DNA of 64,000 bases from assembly GCA_024742735.1 (NCBI GenBank), contig JANSXV010000001.1:310001-374000 (forward strand), given 5' to 3'. Source of the DNA: Alphaproteobacteria bacterium (GTDB taxonomy: Bacteria > Pseudomonadota > Alphaproteobacteria > Caulobacterales > Maricaulaceae). Under the pieces are notes generated by a model, which made no database searches, had not been told where the DNA came from, and saw only the letters and a program-made list of their open reading frames with translations. Below, piece after piece: positions 1-10,586 of the stretch (positions are counted from its first letter, which is position 1; the number at the start of each line of letters is the position of its first letter). A program made the translations under genes and the position numbers.

Positions 1-485
1 CCGAGCGCATGAACATGAAGCTCGTGGAGCCGCTGCGCGAACTGTTCAAGGACGAGGTGAGGGCGCTCGGCCGTGAGCTGGGCCTTCCCGAAAGCTTTAT
101 CGGCCGCCACCCCTTCCCGGGGCCGGGTCTGGCCATCCGCATCCCCGGCGAAGTGACCAAGGACAAGGCCGACATCCTGCGCAAGGCCGACGCCATCTAT
201 ATCGAGGAAATCCGCAAGGCCGGGCTCTATGACAGCATCTGGCAGGCCTTCGCCGTGCTTTTGCCCGTCCAGACCGTCGGCGTGATGGGCGATGCGCGTA
301 CCTACGATAACGTGCTGGCCCTGCGCGCTGTGACCTCCACCGACGGCATGACGGCGGATTACTTCCCCTTCGACCACGACTTCCTGGGCCGAACGGCCAC
401 CCGCATCATCAACGAAGTGCGCGGCGTGAACCGGGTGGTGTATGACGTGACAAGCAAGCCGCCGGGCACGATCGAGTGGGAGTAG
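1..485 (+). CDS. guaA: GMP synthase (glutamine-hydrolysing), C-terminal part
   Basis: This is the 3' end of guaA; the reading frame is already open at base 3, so the start lies outside the window. GuaA converts XMP, glutamine and ATP to GMP in the cytoplasm. The roughly 160 visible residues cover the end of the ATP-pyrophosphatase domain and the dimerisation domain. They include the conserved [11 protein letters not shown] segment, a [13 protein letters not shown] stretch and the family's terminal block ending KPPGTIEWE. The stop is followed after 4 bases by slyX, so the two are probably co-transcribed. Only the 5' truncation by the window edge is unusual. Confidence 0.97.
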   Translation, partial: ERMNMKLVEPLRELFKDEVRALGRELGLPESFIGRHPFPGPGLAIRIPGEVTKDKADILRKADAIYIEEIRKAGLYDSIWQAFAVLLPVQTVGVMGDARTYDNVLALRAVTSTDGMTADYFPFDHDFLGRTATRIINEVRGVNRVVYDVTSKPPGTIEWE

Positions 486-489
486 GGAA

Positions 490-690
490 ATGACCGAAGA
501 CCGCCTCGCCCGTCTGGAAGCCCATGTCGCCGAGCAGGAACGAGTGATCGAGGACCTGTCTGAAGCGCTGGCGCTGCAGCGCAAAGATATCGAGCGGCTG
601 AAGGCCCGGCTTGCCGCTTCCGACAACCGCATCGCCGAGCTGGAGGCCGGCATTCCCGTCGCGGCGCCGGAAAAGCCGCCGCATTACTGA
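490..690 (+). CDS. slyX: SlyX family protein
   Basis: A 66-residue protein that is almost entirely one charged, heptad-patterned helix (residues about 3-52, rich in Leu, Glu, Arg and Ala), followed by a proline-rich tail ending PPHY. That architecture, length and tail are typical of the SlyX family, a small coiled-coil family without a settled function. The gene starts 4 bases after the guaA stop and ends 15 bases before the next gene, so it sits inside a short operon. Recognition rests on length, coiled coil and the PPHY terminus; no catalytic residues are expected. Confidence 0.85.
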   Translation: MTEDRLARLEAHVAEQERVIEDLSEALALQRKDIERLKARLAASDNRIAELEAGIPVAAPEKPPHY

Positions 691-705
691 GATCGGGAGG
701 CGCCC

Positions 706-1164
706 ATGAGCTTTGTCCTGCGCCGTCTCGGGTCATCCGATCTTGGGGCCATGAGAGCCCTTAATGCGCTCTTCGCTGAGGCGTTCGAAGATCCCGGCAG
801 CTATCAGGCCCAGCCGCCGAGCGACGACTATCTCGCGGACCGGCTCGCTCGCCATGACATCATCGTCCTGTGCGCCTTCGAGGGCGAAACGGTGATCGGC
901 GGACTGGTCGCCTATGTTCTCGACAAGCTCGAGCAAGCTCGCGCCGAGGTCTATATCTACGATCTCGCAGTGGCAGAAGCTCATCGCCGGCAGGGCGCCG
1001 CGACAGCGCTGATCGAAGCGCTCAAACCGATCGCTCGCGAGGCCGGGGCATGGGTGATCTATGTTCAGGCCGACTATGAAGATCCGCCGGCTATTGCGCT
1101 TTATGAAAAGCTCGGCGTGCGGGAAGAGGTGCTCCACTTCGACATTGCGCCCGGCGCGCCGTGA
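706..1164 (+). CDS. GNAT N-acetyltransferase, AAC(3)-I-like
   Basis: A 152-residue single-domain GNAT enzyme, expected to transfer acetyl from acetyl-CoA to an amine. The acetyl-CoA loop is visible as AHRRQGAATALIEAL (near residues 88-103), preceded by the strand EVYIYDLAV and followed by IYVQADYEDPPAIALYEKLG. The YIYDLAV / RRQGAATALI / ADYEDPPAIALY pattern resembles the aminoglycoside 3-N-acetyltransferase AAC(3)-I group more than generic RimI-type enzymes. The substrate cannot be read from sequence; chromosomal members of this group often have no proven resistance role. It lies 15 bases after slyX on the same strand with a GGGAGG ribosome site. Confidence 0.8.
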   Translation: MSFVLRRLGSSDLGAMRALNALFAEAFEDPGSYQAQPPSDDYLADRLARHDIIVLCAFEGETVIGGLVAYVLDKLEQARAEVYIYDLAVAEAHRRQGAATALIEALKPIAREAGAWVIYVQADYEDPPAIALYEKLGVREEVLHFDIAPGAP

Positions 1165-1286
1165 GGTCGACCAGGATTACGCGGATTTTAGCAGCCAGCG
1201 TCTGACCGGTTCGGCTAGAGTGACGTTTCTGCCTGGACGGCTGGACCGTCAGCAAACGCCACAAGCCGCACCGGAGCGTCAGTCCC

Positions 1287-1991
1287 ATGAACCCTGTCCT
1301 TTACGCCCGGATCGCGGGGTTGGCCTATCTGGCCATCTTCATCCTTGCCATCGGCGCCAATTTCGGTGTGCTGGAAGGAATGCTCGTGCGCGGCGACGCG
1401 GCGGCGACGCTCGCCAACATCACCGCCCATGAAACCGGGTTCCGTCTCGCCATCGCCGCATTGTTCCTGGTGCTGTTCGCCGACCTGATCGTGGCCTGGG
1501 CGTTCTATGTGTTGTTCAGCCCGCTGGCGCCGAAGCTGACGGGCCTGACCATGCTGTTTCGCGTGGCTTACACGATCTCCCACATTCCGTTTGTGGTGCT
1601 TCTGGTCATCGCCCTGAGGGCGGCGACGTCTGACGCATCGCTTTTCGCAGCGCCGGACGTGGCGGCCTACGAACTCATCCGCGCCCATAGCGCGGGGTTC
1701 ACCTACACGCTCCTGTTCTTCGGCGTGCATCTGGTCCTGCTTGGCGTTCTGGCGCTGAAGACGCGCGGGCTGCCGGCCATTCTGGCCGTGCTGATCACGT
1801 TGGCGGGTGTCGGGTATCTCCTGGACGGGTTCGGGATTCTGCTCGTCCCGGATCTGTTCGCCGCCATTCCCCTGCTTGGCGTGCTCGTTGTGATCGTTCC
1901 GGCGCTTCTGGGCGAAGGGTTGCTGACGCTCTATCTGCTGATCCGGGGTGTGGACGCCCGGCGTTGGTCCGAAGCGCCGGTCAGCTCCTGA
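1287..1991 (+). CDS. DUF4386 family membrane protein
   Basis: A 234-residue polytopic inner-membrane protein with about six hydrophobic segments, for example near residues 7-25, 53-75, 90-110, 145-160, 165-185 and 195-220. The N-terminal pattern ARIAGLAYLAIFILAIGANF, the loop with LANITAHETGFRLA and the length match the DUF4386 family, whose function is unknown. Its ATG has a GGAG site 9 bases upstream. The 3' end overlaps the end of pyrC, which runs in the opposite direction, by 11 bases. No enzymatic motif is visible. Confidence 0.8.
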   Translation: MNPVLYARIAGLAYLAIFILAIGANFGVLEGMLVRGDAAATLANITAHETGFRLAIAALFLVLFADLIVAWAFYVLFSPLAPKLTGLTMLFRVAYTISHIPFVVLLVIALRAATSDASLFAAPDVAAYELIRAHSAGFTYTLLFFGVHLVLLGVLALKTRGLPAILAVLITLAGVGYLLDGFGILLVPDLFAAIPLLGVLVVIVPALLGEGLLTLYLLIRGVDARRWSEAPVSS

Positions 1992-3018
1992 GCCGCCAGC
2001 TCAGCCGCTCGCCCGCGTGGAAGGGTGTCAGGTCCGCGCGGCCTGAATCGATGGCGGCTGGCACGTCCAGCCCGCTGCGCTCCAGCGTGACGGTGTCCTC
2101 ATTGAGCGGCAGGCCGTAGAAGCGCGGACCGTGTTCGCTGGCGAAGCCTTCCAGCTTTTCCAGGCAATCAAGCTCCTCGAAGGTCTCTGCATAGCTTTCA
2201 AGGGCGACCGGGGCGGAGAAGATGCCCGCGCAGCCGCAGGCGCTCTCCTTGGCGTGGCGCTCATGGGGGGCTGAGTCCGTGCCGAGGAAGAACTTCGGAT
2301 CGCCTGTGGTGACGATCTCGCGCAGCGCCTCCTTGTGCTGGCGGCGCTTGGCTACGGGCAGGCAGTACATGTGCGGGCGGATGCCGCCGACCAGCATGTC
2401 ATTGCGGTCGATGCGCAGGTGGTGGGCGGTGATGGTCGCGGCGATCTTCGATCCGCCGGCTTTCACGAATTCGACGCTGTCCGCCGTCGTGATGTGCTCC
2501 AGCACGACCTTCAGATCGGGGAAGCGGTCAAGCGTCGGACCGAGGATGCGCTCCAGAAAAACCTTCTCCCGGTCGAAAATGTCGATATCGGCGCTGACCA
2601 CCTCGCCATGAACCAGGAGCGGCATGCCGATCTCGGCCATGCGCGCCAGCACCGCGTCGATCTTGCGGATGTCGGTGACGCCGGAGTCCGAGTTGGTCGT
2701 GGCGCCGGCCGGGTAGAGCTTGCAGGCGGTGAAGACCCCGTCCTCAAACCCCTTCGCGACTTCGTCCGGATCGATGGTGTCGGTGAGATAGGCCGTCATC
2801 AGCGGTTCGAAATCACTGTCCGGGCCGACGGCGGCGCGGATGCGCTCGCGATAGGCCGCAGCCGCGGCGATCGTGGTGACTGGCGGAACCAGGTTCGGCA
2901 TCACGATGGCGCGCTTGAACTGGCGCGCGGTGTAGGGCGCCACCAGCTTCAGCATCTCGCCGTCGCGCAAGTGCAGATGCCAGTCGTCGGGGCGACGGAT
3001 CGTCAGGGTCTCGGTCAT
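1981..3018 (-). CDS. pyrC: Dihydroorotase (class II, PyrC type)
   Basis: 345 residues, the usual size of the E. coli-type PyrC. It cyclises carbamoyl-aspartate to dihydroorotate in pyrimidine synthesis. The metal-binding HLHLRDG is near residue 16, the candidate carboxylated lysine lies in ACKLYPAG, further zinc ligands are in LLVHGEV and LEHITT, and the catalytic aspartate is in FLGTDSAPH. I start it at the ATG at 3018; a longer frame reaching 3117 only adds an arginine-rich stretch that overlaps cueR and is not part of the family. It begins 10 bases after the cueR stop, so it may be carried on the copA-cueR transcript. Confidence 0.95.
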   Translation of the reverse strand: MTETLTIRRPDDWHLHLRDGEMLKLVAPYTARQFKRAIVMPNLVPPVTTIAAAAAYRERIRAAVGPDSDFEPLMTAYLTDTIDPDEVAKGFEDGVFTACKLYPAGATTNSDSGVTDIRKIDAVLARMAEIGMPLLVHGEVVSADIDIFDREKVFLERILGPTLDRFPDLKVVLEHITTADSVEFVKAGGSKIAATITAHHLRIDRNDMLVGGIRPHMYCLPVAKRRQHKEALREIVTTGDPKFFLGTDSAPHERHAKESACGCAGIFSAPVALESYAETFEELDCLEKLEGFASEHGPRFYGLPLNEDTVTLERSGLDVPAAIDSGRADLTPFHAGERLSWRLRS

Positions 3019-3028
3019 GGCCCGTGTC

Positions 3029-3459
3029 TTAGCGCGTTCGCGGCGCCTTGCCACCTGTGCGCGGCGCCGCAGGTGCGCCGGCCAGCCCCTGTATGATCGG
3101 ACAGTCGGGGCGGTCATCGCCCTGACACGTCGCGGCGAGGTGCTTCAGGGCGCCCGCCATGGCCTGCAGCTCGACGATGCGGGCTTCCAGGTCCGCCACG
3201 TGCTTCAGGGCGAGGCGCTTCACGTCAGCGCTGGACCGTTCCCGGTCACGCCACAGCGCCAGCAGGTCTTCGATCTGCTCGATGGAAAAACCCAGATCGC
3301 GCGCACGCCGGATGAAACCGAGCTCCTCCACCTGGCGGGCGTCATAGAGGCGGTAGCCGGCCTTACTGCGATCGGCCGCATCGATCAGGCCGATGCTCTC
3401 GTAATGCCGGATGCGCTTGGCGCTGACGCCGGAGCGCTCGGCGGCGTCTCCGATGGTGA

Positions 3460-3463
<4 letters not shown>
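3029..3463 (-). CDS. cueR: Cu(I)-responsive MerR-family regulator
   Basis: 144 residues with the MerR layout: an N-terminal winged helix-turn-helix (residues 1-70, [19 protein letters not shown]), a long dimerisation helix and a C-terminal metal loop. The loop carries two cysteines, C113 and C121, separated by seven residues. That CX7C spacing and the serines near position 77 mark the copper/silver CueR branch rather than the Hg or Zn branches. Its start codon overlaps the copA stop (ATGA), so it is translated behind the pump it should control. It is predicted to bind the 19-bp-spaced promoter ahead of copA. Confidence 0.93.
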
Positions 3464-5751
<2,288 letters not shown>

Positions 5752-5780
5752 GGTCGGCCTCCCGGCGGCGATACACCGTC

Positions 5781-5811
5781 AAGATGGGGGTTGCCATCAT
5801 GGGAAGGTCAA
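5781..5811 (-). promoter_or_regulatory. CueR-type promoter/operator of copA
   Basis: Reading the minus strand, a TTGACC -35 element (5806-5811) is followed by a 19-bp spacer and a CATCTT -10-like element (5781-5786), 29 bp before the copA start. The overlong 19-bp spacer is the hallmark of MerR-family promoters. The spacer holds a dyad centred on CCAT-C-ATGG (about 5793-5805). Assignment to CueR follows from the adjacent cueR gene; binding is inferred. Confidence 0.7.
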
Positions 5812-5821
5812 GGCCGCGGCT

Positions 5822-5855
5822 GAAACGAAAACGGGCGGCCCTTCCAGGCCGCCCG
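5822..5855 (-). terminator. Rho-independent terminator downstream of the M3 peptidase gene
   Basis: On the minus strand a perfect 9-bp GC stem (arms 5847-5855 and 5832-5840) with a 6-base loop is followed by a TTTTCGTTTC tract. It sits 24 bases after the stop of the M3 peptidase gene and just upstream of the copA promoter, insulating the two units. Confidence 0.85.
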
Positions 5856-5878
5856 CTCTCGTCAGGGTACGCCAGGCG

Positions 5879-8095
5879 CTATTCGTCTTCGCCGGGGACC
5901 GGGAAGCCGCGATCGCGCATCAGCGGTTCGACTGTGGCGTCGCGGCCGCGGAACTGGCGATAGGCCTCGGCCGGATCGATGGAGTTGCGCGGGGCGAACA
6001 GGGTTTCGACCATGCGCTCGGCCAGTTCGGCGTCATAGAAGCCGCCCGGCGCCTCAGCGAAGGCTTCCGCCGCGTCGGAAGTCAGCACATCGGCCCACAT
6101 GTAGCCGTAATAACCCGCCGAATAGCCCTCGCCGGAGAAGATGTGCCCGAAATGCGGGCTGCGGTGACGCATGGGCAGCTCGTCGGGCATGCCCAGCCCT
6201 TCAAGGGTTTCGCGTTCGAAGGCGTCGGGGTCGATGCCTTCCGGGTCGGTCGTGTGATAGGCCATGTCCACAAGGGCGCTGGCCAGATATTCGGTCGTTG
6301 CGAAGCCCTGATTGAAGGTGGAGGCCGCGCGGATGCGGTCCACCAGATCGTCGGGCATCGGCTCGCCGGTTTCGGCATGGCGCAGGAAGCGGTCGATGAC
6401 CTCGTCGGTCAGCACCCAGCGCTCCAGAAGCTGGCTCTGGAACTCGGTGTAGTCGCGCACCCCGCCGTTCAGCGTGGGATAGGCGACATTCGAGGAGAGG
6501 GCGTGCAGGGCGTGACCCATCTCGTGGAAGAAGGTGGTCGCGTCAGCAAAGCTGATGAGGACGGGCTCGCCAGGCGCACCCTGAATGAAATTGGAATTGT
6601 TGGAGGACAGAACCGTTTCCTGTCCGTCGAACGTCGTATGGCCGCGATAGCTGGTCGCCCAGGCGCCGGAGCGCTTGCCCGGACGGGCGAATGGATCAAG
6701 GTACCACAGGCCGATATGGTCGCCGCTCTCGCTGTCGGTGACCTCCCAGACGCGGACATCCTCGTGGAAGACCGGCACCGAGCCGTCGGTGATTTCCTCG
6801 AAAGCGAAACCGAACAGCTCGCCGGACACGAAGAACATCGCCTCGCGCAGGGCGTCGATTGAGAAGTACTGCTTCACTTCCTCGGAGTTCAGGTCGTACT
6901 CGCGCTGGCGGACCTTCTCCATGTAGTAGCGGTAATCCCAGGGCTGAATCTCGCCGATATCATGGCCGAGCTCGGCGGCGACCGCCTCCATCTGGGCGAC
7001 TTCCTCCTCCACGCGCGCGACCGAGGCCGGCCAGACGGTCAGCATCAGCTCCATGGCGCGCTCAGGGGTCCCCGCCATGCGGTTTTCCAGGCGCCACTGG
7101 GCGTAGTTGTCGTATCCCAGCAGCTCCACGCGCTCATCGCGCAGCTGGAGGATCTCCGCGATGATGGCGTTGTTGTCGTGCTCGTCGCCGTTGTCGCCGC
7201 GATTGTAATAAGTCCGCCAGACGGTCTCGCGCAGGTCGCGCTCGTCGGAATAGGTCAGGAACGGATCCATGGAGGAGCGGGTGTTCAGGACGGCGTACTC
7301 GCCCTCGCGTTCCCTGGCGGCGGCAAGGGAGGCGGCGGAGCGCACGAAGCTTTCGGGAAGGCCCGAGAGCTGGTCCTCCGACAGGTAGGTCACATAGCCT
7401 TCTTCATCGGCGAGGACGTTGTTGGAGAATTGGGTGTGCAGCTCCGACAGGCGCTGCTGGATCTCGGCGTAACGCTCGGCGTCGTCCCCGGTCAGAGTCG
7501 CACCGTTGCGCGCGAAGCTGTCATAGGTCAGCTGGACCAGGCGTTGCTGATCCGGGCGCAGCGTCTGCATCTCCTCGCCTTCGTAGACCGCTCGTACGCG
7601 GGCGAACAGCTCCTGGTTCTGGGTGATCGCCGAGCTGGCGGCCGAGATTTCCGGAGCCAGCTCGCGCTGGATTTCGCGGAACTCCGGCGAGGACAGGTTG
7701 GACGACCAGATGCCCCAGTAGACGAAGACCCGGCCCAGATCGTCTCCGGCCCGCTCCATGGCCACGATCGTATTCTCGAAGGTGGCCGGCTCGGGGTTGT
7801 TCGCGATGGCGTCATACTCTGCAGCGCGGCGTTCGATGCCCACGCGGATCGCCTCGGGGAGATATTCAAGAGACATCTCGTCGAAGGCTGGCACGCCGCC
7901 GTACGGGCCGTCCCAATCGGCCAGAAGCGGATTGCGGGTCTCGGCGGCCGCGGACGATTGAGAGGTCTCTGACTGCACGCTTTCGGCCTCAGTGGCTGCG
8001 GCGTCGGTCTGGGTGGCTTGTTCGCCCGGCTGGCAGGCCGCAAGGGCCGCGGCGAGGGCGGCGGCGCCGGCGGCGCTGAGGAGGTGTCTGCGCAT
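5879..8095 (-). CDS. dcp: M3 family peptidyl-dipeptidase, predicted lipoprotein (Dcp-like)
   Basis: 738 residues from the ATG at 8095. I chose this start because it gives a clean lipoprotein signal: MRR, a hydrophobic stretch, then a lipobox ending LAAC with Cys21. A longer open frame to 8296 has no such signal. The zinc motif HEMGH lies in TTFFHEMGHALHAL, followed by the family's GGVRDYTEFQSQLLERW segment and, near the end, GHIFSGEGYSAGYYGY. The enzyme should remove C-terminal dipeptides from oligopeptides; a lipid anchor implies periplasmic or outer-membrane placement, unlike cytoplasmic E. coli Dcp. It is probably monocistronic, with a terminator 24 bases downstream. Confidence 0.92.
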   Translation of the reverse strand: MRRHLLSAAGAAALAAALAACQPGEQATQTDAAATEAESVQSETSQSSAAAETRNPLLADWDGPYGGVPAFDEMSLEYLPEAIRVGIERRAAEYDAIANNPEPATFENTIVAMERAGDDLGRVFVYWGIWSSNLSSPEFREIQRELAPEISAASSAITQNQELFARVRAVYEGEEMQTLRPDQQRLVQLTYDSFARNGATLTGDDAERYAEIQQRLSELHTQFSNNVLADEEGYVTYLSEDQLSGLPESFVRSAASLAAAREREGEYAVLNTRSSMDPFLTYSDERDLRETVWRTYYNRGDNGDEHDNNAIIAEILQLRDERVELLGYDNYAQWRLENRMAGTPERAMELMLTVWPASVARVEEEVAQMEAVAAELGHDIGEIQPWDYRYYMEKVRQREYDLNSEEVKQYFSIDALREAMFFVSGELFGFAFEEITDGSVPVFHEDVRVWEVTDSESGDHIGLWYLDPFARPGKRSGAWATSYRGHTTFDGQETVLSSNNSNFIQGAPGEPVLISFADATTFFHEMGHALHALSSNVAYPTLNGGVRDYTEFQSQLLERWVLTDEVIDRFLRHAETGEPMPDDLVDRIRAASTFNQGFATTEYLASALVDMAYHTTDPEGIDPDAFERETLEGLGMPDELPMRHRSPHFGHIFSGEGYSAGYYGYMWADVLTSDAAEAFAEAPGGFYDAELAERMVETLFAPRNSIDPAEAYRQFRGRDATVEPLMRDRGFPVPGEDE

Positions 8096-8219
8096 GGTCA
8101 ATGTTCCCCGATCGAATTGTCTTCTGGCGGACTTCACGCTCGCCATCGCATGACTGATGCATAACGTCCCGCAGGTCTTGCTGGAAGTGACCTCGCTGTA
8201 ATGTGGCTTGCGCTGCGTT

Positions 8220-8492
8220 CTATCGACCGGCCTCTTCATCGTCGTCCGGCGGCGCCATGGGATCGACCTTCCGGCTCGGAGGCCACATGACCGCAACGCC
8301 CATCTGGGCGCTGGCGAATGTCGTGCAGACGAAGAACGCCAGAAGCAGCCTCACGCCCAGGCCTTCGCCGCTGCCGGCCGTCATTGACCGGATCGAGCCT
8401 ATGTCCAGCACCAGGATGAGCGCTGTGAAGGCGACGCCGATGACGAAGCCGATCAGGCCGTGGCGGATCAGGAAACGCACGAGGGCGGGCAT
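8220..8492 (-). CDS. Small predicted membrane protein, unknown function
   Basis: A 90-residue protein starting at the ATG at 8492 (MPALVRFLIRHG). It has two hydrophobic segments, about residues 12-30 and 48-66, and an acidic, proline-containing cytoplasmic tail ending DDDEEAGR. A purine-rich GGGAG site lies about 9 bases upstream of the start. I do not recognise a family. It stands alone on the minus strand between the M3 peptidase gene and the divergently transcribed NnrU-like gene. The longer upstream frame is low-complexity arginine-rich sequence and was not used. Confidence 0.6.
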   Translation of the reverse strand: MPALVRFLIRHGLIGFVIGVAFTALILVLDIGSIRSMTAGSGEGLGVRLLLAFFVCTTFASAQMGVAVMWPPSRKVDPMAPPDDDEEAGR

Positions 8493-8613
8493 GGCGGGGG
8501 CTCCCTGCAGAGCGCCTGTATCTAGCCTGTTCGATCTCTGTGGCGAACCGGGTCGCCTTGCGGCGCAGAGTCGCTCTATGGTCAGCCGGCTCATAGAGGG
8601 ACAGGGGAGAGCC

Positions 8614-9198
8614 ATGGCCGTTCTGATCGCCGGATTGATCATCCTGCTGGGCGTTCACACGACGCGGCTCATCGGAATTCGGGCCCTGGCCGTGCGCGTG
8701 ATCGGAGAGCCGCTCTGGGCGGTCTTCTACTCAGTCCTGTCGGCGATTGGTCTGGCGCTGGTTATTTACGGCCATATCCTGGCCCACCCGTCCGAGGCGA
8801 TCTGGAGTCCTCCGGCCTGGACCCGCACGGTCGCTCTTGTCGCGGTTCCTTTATCGATCGTGCTGCTGATTGCAGCCTATGTGCCGAGCCATATCCGCGC
8901 CTTCACCCGGCATCCCATGACCTTGGGCGTGTTCCTGTGGTCAGGATCGCACCTGCTGGCCAATGGCGAGATCGCATCGGTCATCCTGTTCGGGGCGTTC
9001 TGCGTCTGGTCTGCGGTGCTCCTGATCGAAGCCTATGCGCGCGGCGGGCACTTTGCTCATGCGGGCAGTTGGGGCGGCGATGCGGCGGTCATTCTGATCG
9101 GCCTGACAGCCTCGGCTCTCCTTGCATTCTTCCACATGCAGCTCTTCGGCGTGGCGATCATCGGATTTGCATCCGAAACCGCGCCGCCTGGCATCTGA
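8614..9198 (+). CDS. NnrU-like integral membrane protein
   Basis: 194 residues from the ATG at 8614, which has AGGGGAGA 5 bases upstream. It carries about six transmembrane helices. Features of the NnrU family are the opening LIAGLIILLGVHTTRLI, the central PSHIRAFTRHPMTLGVFLWSGSHLLANGE and the AYARGGHF loop. NnrU members were first linked to nitrite/nitric-oxide reduction clusters, and many, including ZCIS-like plant homologues, occur outside them. There are no denitrification genes here, so the physiological role is open. Extending the frame to 8203 adds sequence antisense to the small gene before it and is rejected. Confidence 0.82.
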   Translation: MAVLIAGLIILLGVHTTRLIGIRALAVRVIGEPLWAVFYSVLSAIGLALVIYGHILAHPSEAIWSPPAWTRTVALVAVPLSIVLLIAAYVPSHIRAFTRHPMTLGVFLWSGSHLLANGEIASVILFGAFCVWSAVLLIEAYARGGHFAHAGSWGGDAAVILIGLTASALLAFFHMQLFGVAIIGFASETAPPGI

Positions 9199-9247
9199 TT
9201 GTTTGAACGGCTTGAAGGAAGCCGGTTTGAATGAAGGAGACACTGCC

Positions 9248-9640
9248 GTGGAAGACGTACTGATCCCCCTGGCGCCATTCATCATGGTGGTCGCCATCGT
9301 GCTGACGGTTTTCTATTTTAATTCAAAGAACAAGCGCGCCATTCTTGAGACGGTGCGCGAGGCTTCGCGAAATGGTCAGTCGCTGGATGCGGAAACGATC
9401 AAGGCGCTCGGCATGCCGCAGAAGAAAAGCGAGGGCGGCGACCTGAAGGCCGGTCTGATCCTGATCGCCATCGCGGCTGCATTGCTGGTCCTTGGCTACG
9501 CGATCGGGACGGTCGAAGACGAAACCGCCATGCCGATCATGGCCGCCGTAGCGTCTTTCCCTGGCTTTATCGGCGTCGTGCTCGTGCTGTTCGGCCTGGC
9601 CAACGCCGCCAACCGCAAGAAGCAGCGCGACCTGGAATAG
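9248..9640 (+). CDS. DUF6249-like membrane protein of the ECF sigma operon
   Basis: 130 residues, starting at a GTG at 9248 with GAAGGAGA 7 bases upstream. One transmembrane segment is N-terminal (residues about 4-22), followed by a short cytoplasmic region with the phrase KNKRAILETVREASRNGQ and SLDAETIKALG, then two more helices (about 75-95 and 102-122). This layout, and a position directly before an ECF sigma gene, match DUF6249 proteins, which have no assigned function. It lies 25 bases before the sigma factor and is likely co-transcribed. A sensing or sigma-modulating role is inference from position. Confidence 0.7.
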   Translation: MEDVLIPLAPFIMVVAIVLTVFYFNSKNKRAILETVREASRNGQSLDAETIKALGMPQKKSEGGDLKAGLILIAIAAALLVLGYAIGTVEDETAMPIMAAVASFPGFIGVVLVLFGLANAANRKKQRDLE

Positions 9641-9665
9641 GTCGTGACGCTCGCGGGGACGGTTC

Positions 9666-10208
9666 ATGACTGGTGATGATGCAGAGCTGATCGCTCTGGT
9701 GCTTGCGGCAGGCGATCAGCGTGCGTTCGCGACGCTGGTGACGCGCCACCAGCAGGCGGTGCGCGGTTTGCTGATGCGGCTGTGCCGCAATCACGCCCTT
9801 GCGGACGATCTGGCCCAGGACACGTTCGTCAAGGCGTTCAATAAGATATCCGGCTATTCCGGCGCGGGAAGCTTCCGGGCCTGGCTGTGCCGCATCGCGT
9901 ACAACGAGTTCCTGATGAGTGCGCGCAAACGCAAGTCAGCAGACCGCGCGCTGGAGCGGCTCCAGGCAGAGCCCCACGAAACGTCCACCCAGCCCGGCGC
10001 GCCAGGCGCCAGGGTGGATCTGGACCGGGCGCTGGCGGAGCTGGGCGAAGAAGAGCGGGCCTGCGTGGTCATGTGTTTCGCAGGCGGGCTCAGCCATTCT
10101 GAAGCGGCGGACGCAACCGGGCTTCCCCTGGGAACGGTGAAGAGCCATGTTAATCGCGGACGGGCCAAGCTTAAGGCGTGGTTCGAGCGCAAGGAGGCGG
10201 CGGCATGA
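9666..10208 (+). CDS. ECF-type RNA polymerase sigma factor
   Basis: 180 residues with sigma region 2 (LIALVLAAGDQRAFATLVTRHQ to DDLAQDTFVKAFNKI) and region 4 (LDRALAELGEEERACVVMCFAGGLSHSEAADATGLPLGTVKSHVNRGRAKL), and no regions 1 or 3, as in extracytoplasmic-function sigmas. Region 4 ends in the DNA-binding helix-turn-helix. The gene is the middle of a three-gene operon: DUF6249 protein, sigma, then a small membrane protein whose ATG overlaps the sigma stop (ATGA). The coupling suggests the downstream protein is its regulator. The target regulon cannot be predicted from this window. Confidence 0.92.
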   Translation: MTGDDAELIALVLAAGDQRAFATLVTRHQQAVRGLLMRLCRNHALADDLAQDTFVKAFNKISGYSGAGSFRAWLCRIAYNEFLMSARKRKSADRALERLQAEPHETSTQPGAPGARVDLDRALAELGEEERACVVMCFAGGLSHSEAADATGLPLGTVKSHVNRGRAKLKAWFERKEAAA

Positions 10209-10576
10209 CCATGAATGATGACGCCATGGCGGTCGAAGCTGCGGATGATGCAGCCTTCGACGCGGAGCTCAGCGCGATGTTTCAGGAGGCTGCGCCCCCG
10301 GCGGAGGATCCCGTTTTCACCGCCCATGTGGTCTCACAGCTCGGGCGGACAGATCGCACACGCCTGCTGGCGCTCGGCGGGGCCGGGGCGACCGGTTCGG
10401 CTGTTGCTGGCAGTCAGCTCGAGAGCCTGATTTCCGGTCCGCTCCAGCACCTCGACGGCGTTCTGGGGCAGGCGGCCGGTTTCATGGGCCCGGAGGCCAT
10501 CGTCACCGGCCTGTTCGCAGCCCTGGCGCTCGGCGTCGCGTGGATCATTCCCAAGGGGCGTCTGACCGCGATCTGA
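10205..10576 (+). CDS. Putative membrane-anchored anti-sigma partner
   Basis: 123 residues, starting at the ATG that overlaps the sigma stop by 4 bases. The first 60 or so residues are acidic and soluble (DDAMAVEAADDAAFDAELSAMFQEAAPPAEDPVFTAHVV), then come a Gly/Ala-rich stretch and one clear transmembrane segment (about 98-116, GLFAALALGVAWIIP) near the C-terminus. The FDAELSAMFQEAAPPAEDPVF segment looks like the N-terminal helix of anti-sigma-like proteins. There is no HXXXCXXC zinc anti-sigma motif and no cysteine at all. The role is inferred from translational coupling to the sigma gene. Confidence 0.6.
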   Translation: MTMNDDAMAVEAADDAAFDAELSAMFQEAAPPAEDPVFTAHVVSQLGRTDRTRLLALGGAGATGSAVAGSQLESLISGPLQHLDGVLGQAAGFMGPEAIVTGLFAALALGVAWIIPKGRLTAI

Positions 10577-10586
10577 CAGCGTGCAT

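Noticed and set aside
8096-8296. N-terminal extension of the M3 peptidase
   Set aside because: It would hide the lipoprotein signal and contains low-complexity basic sequence; the ATG at 8095 gives a clean lipobox.
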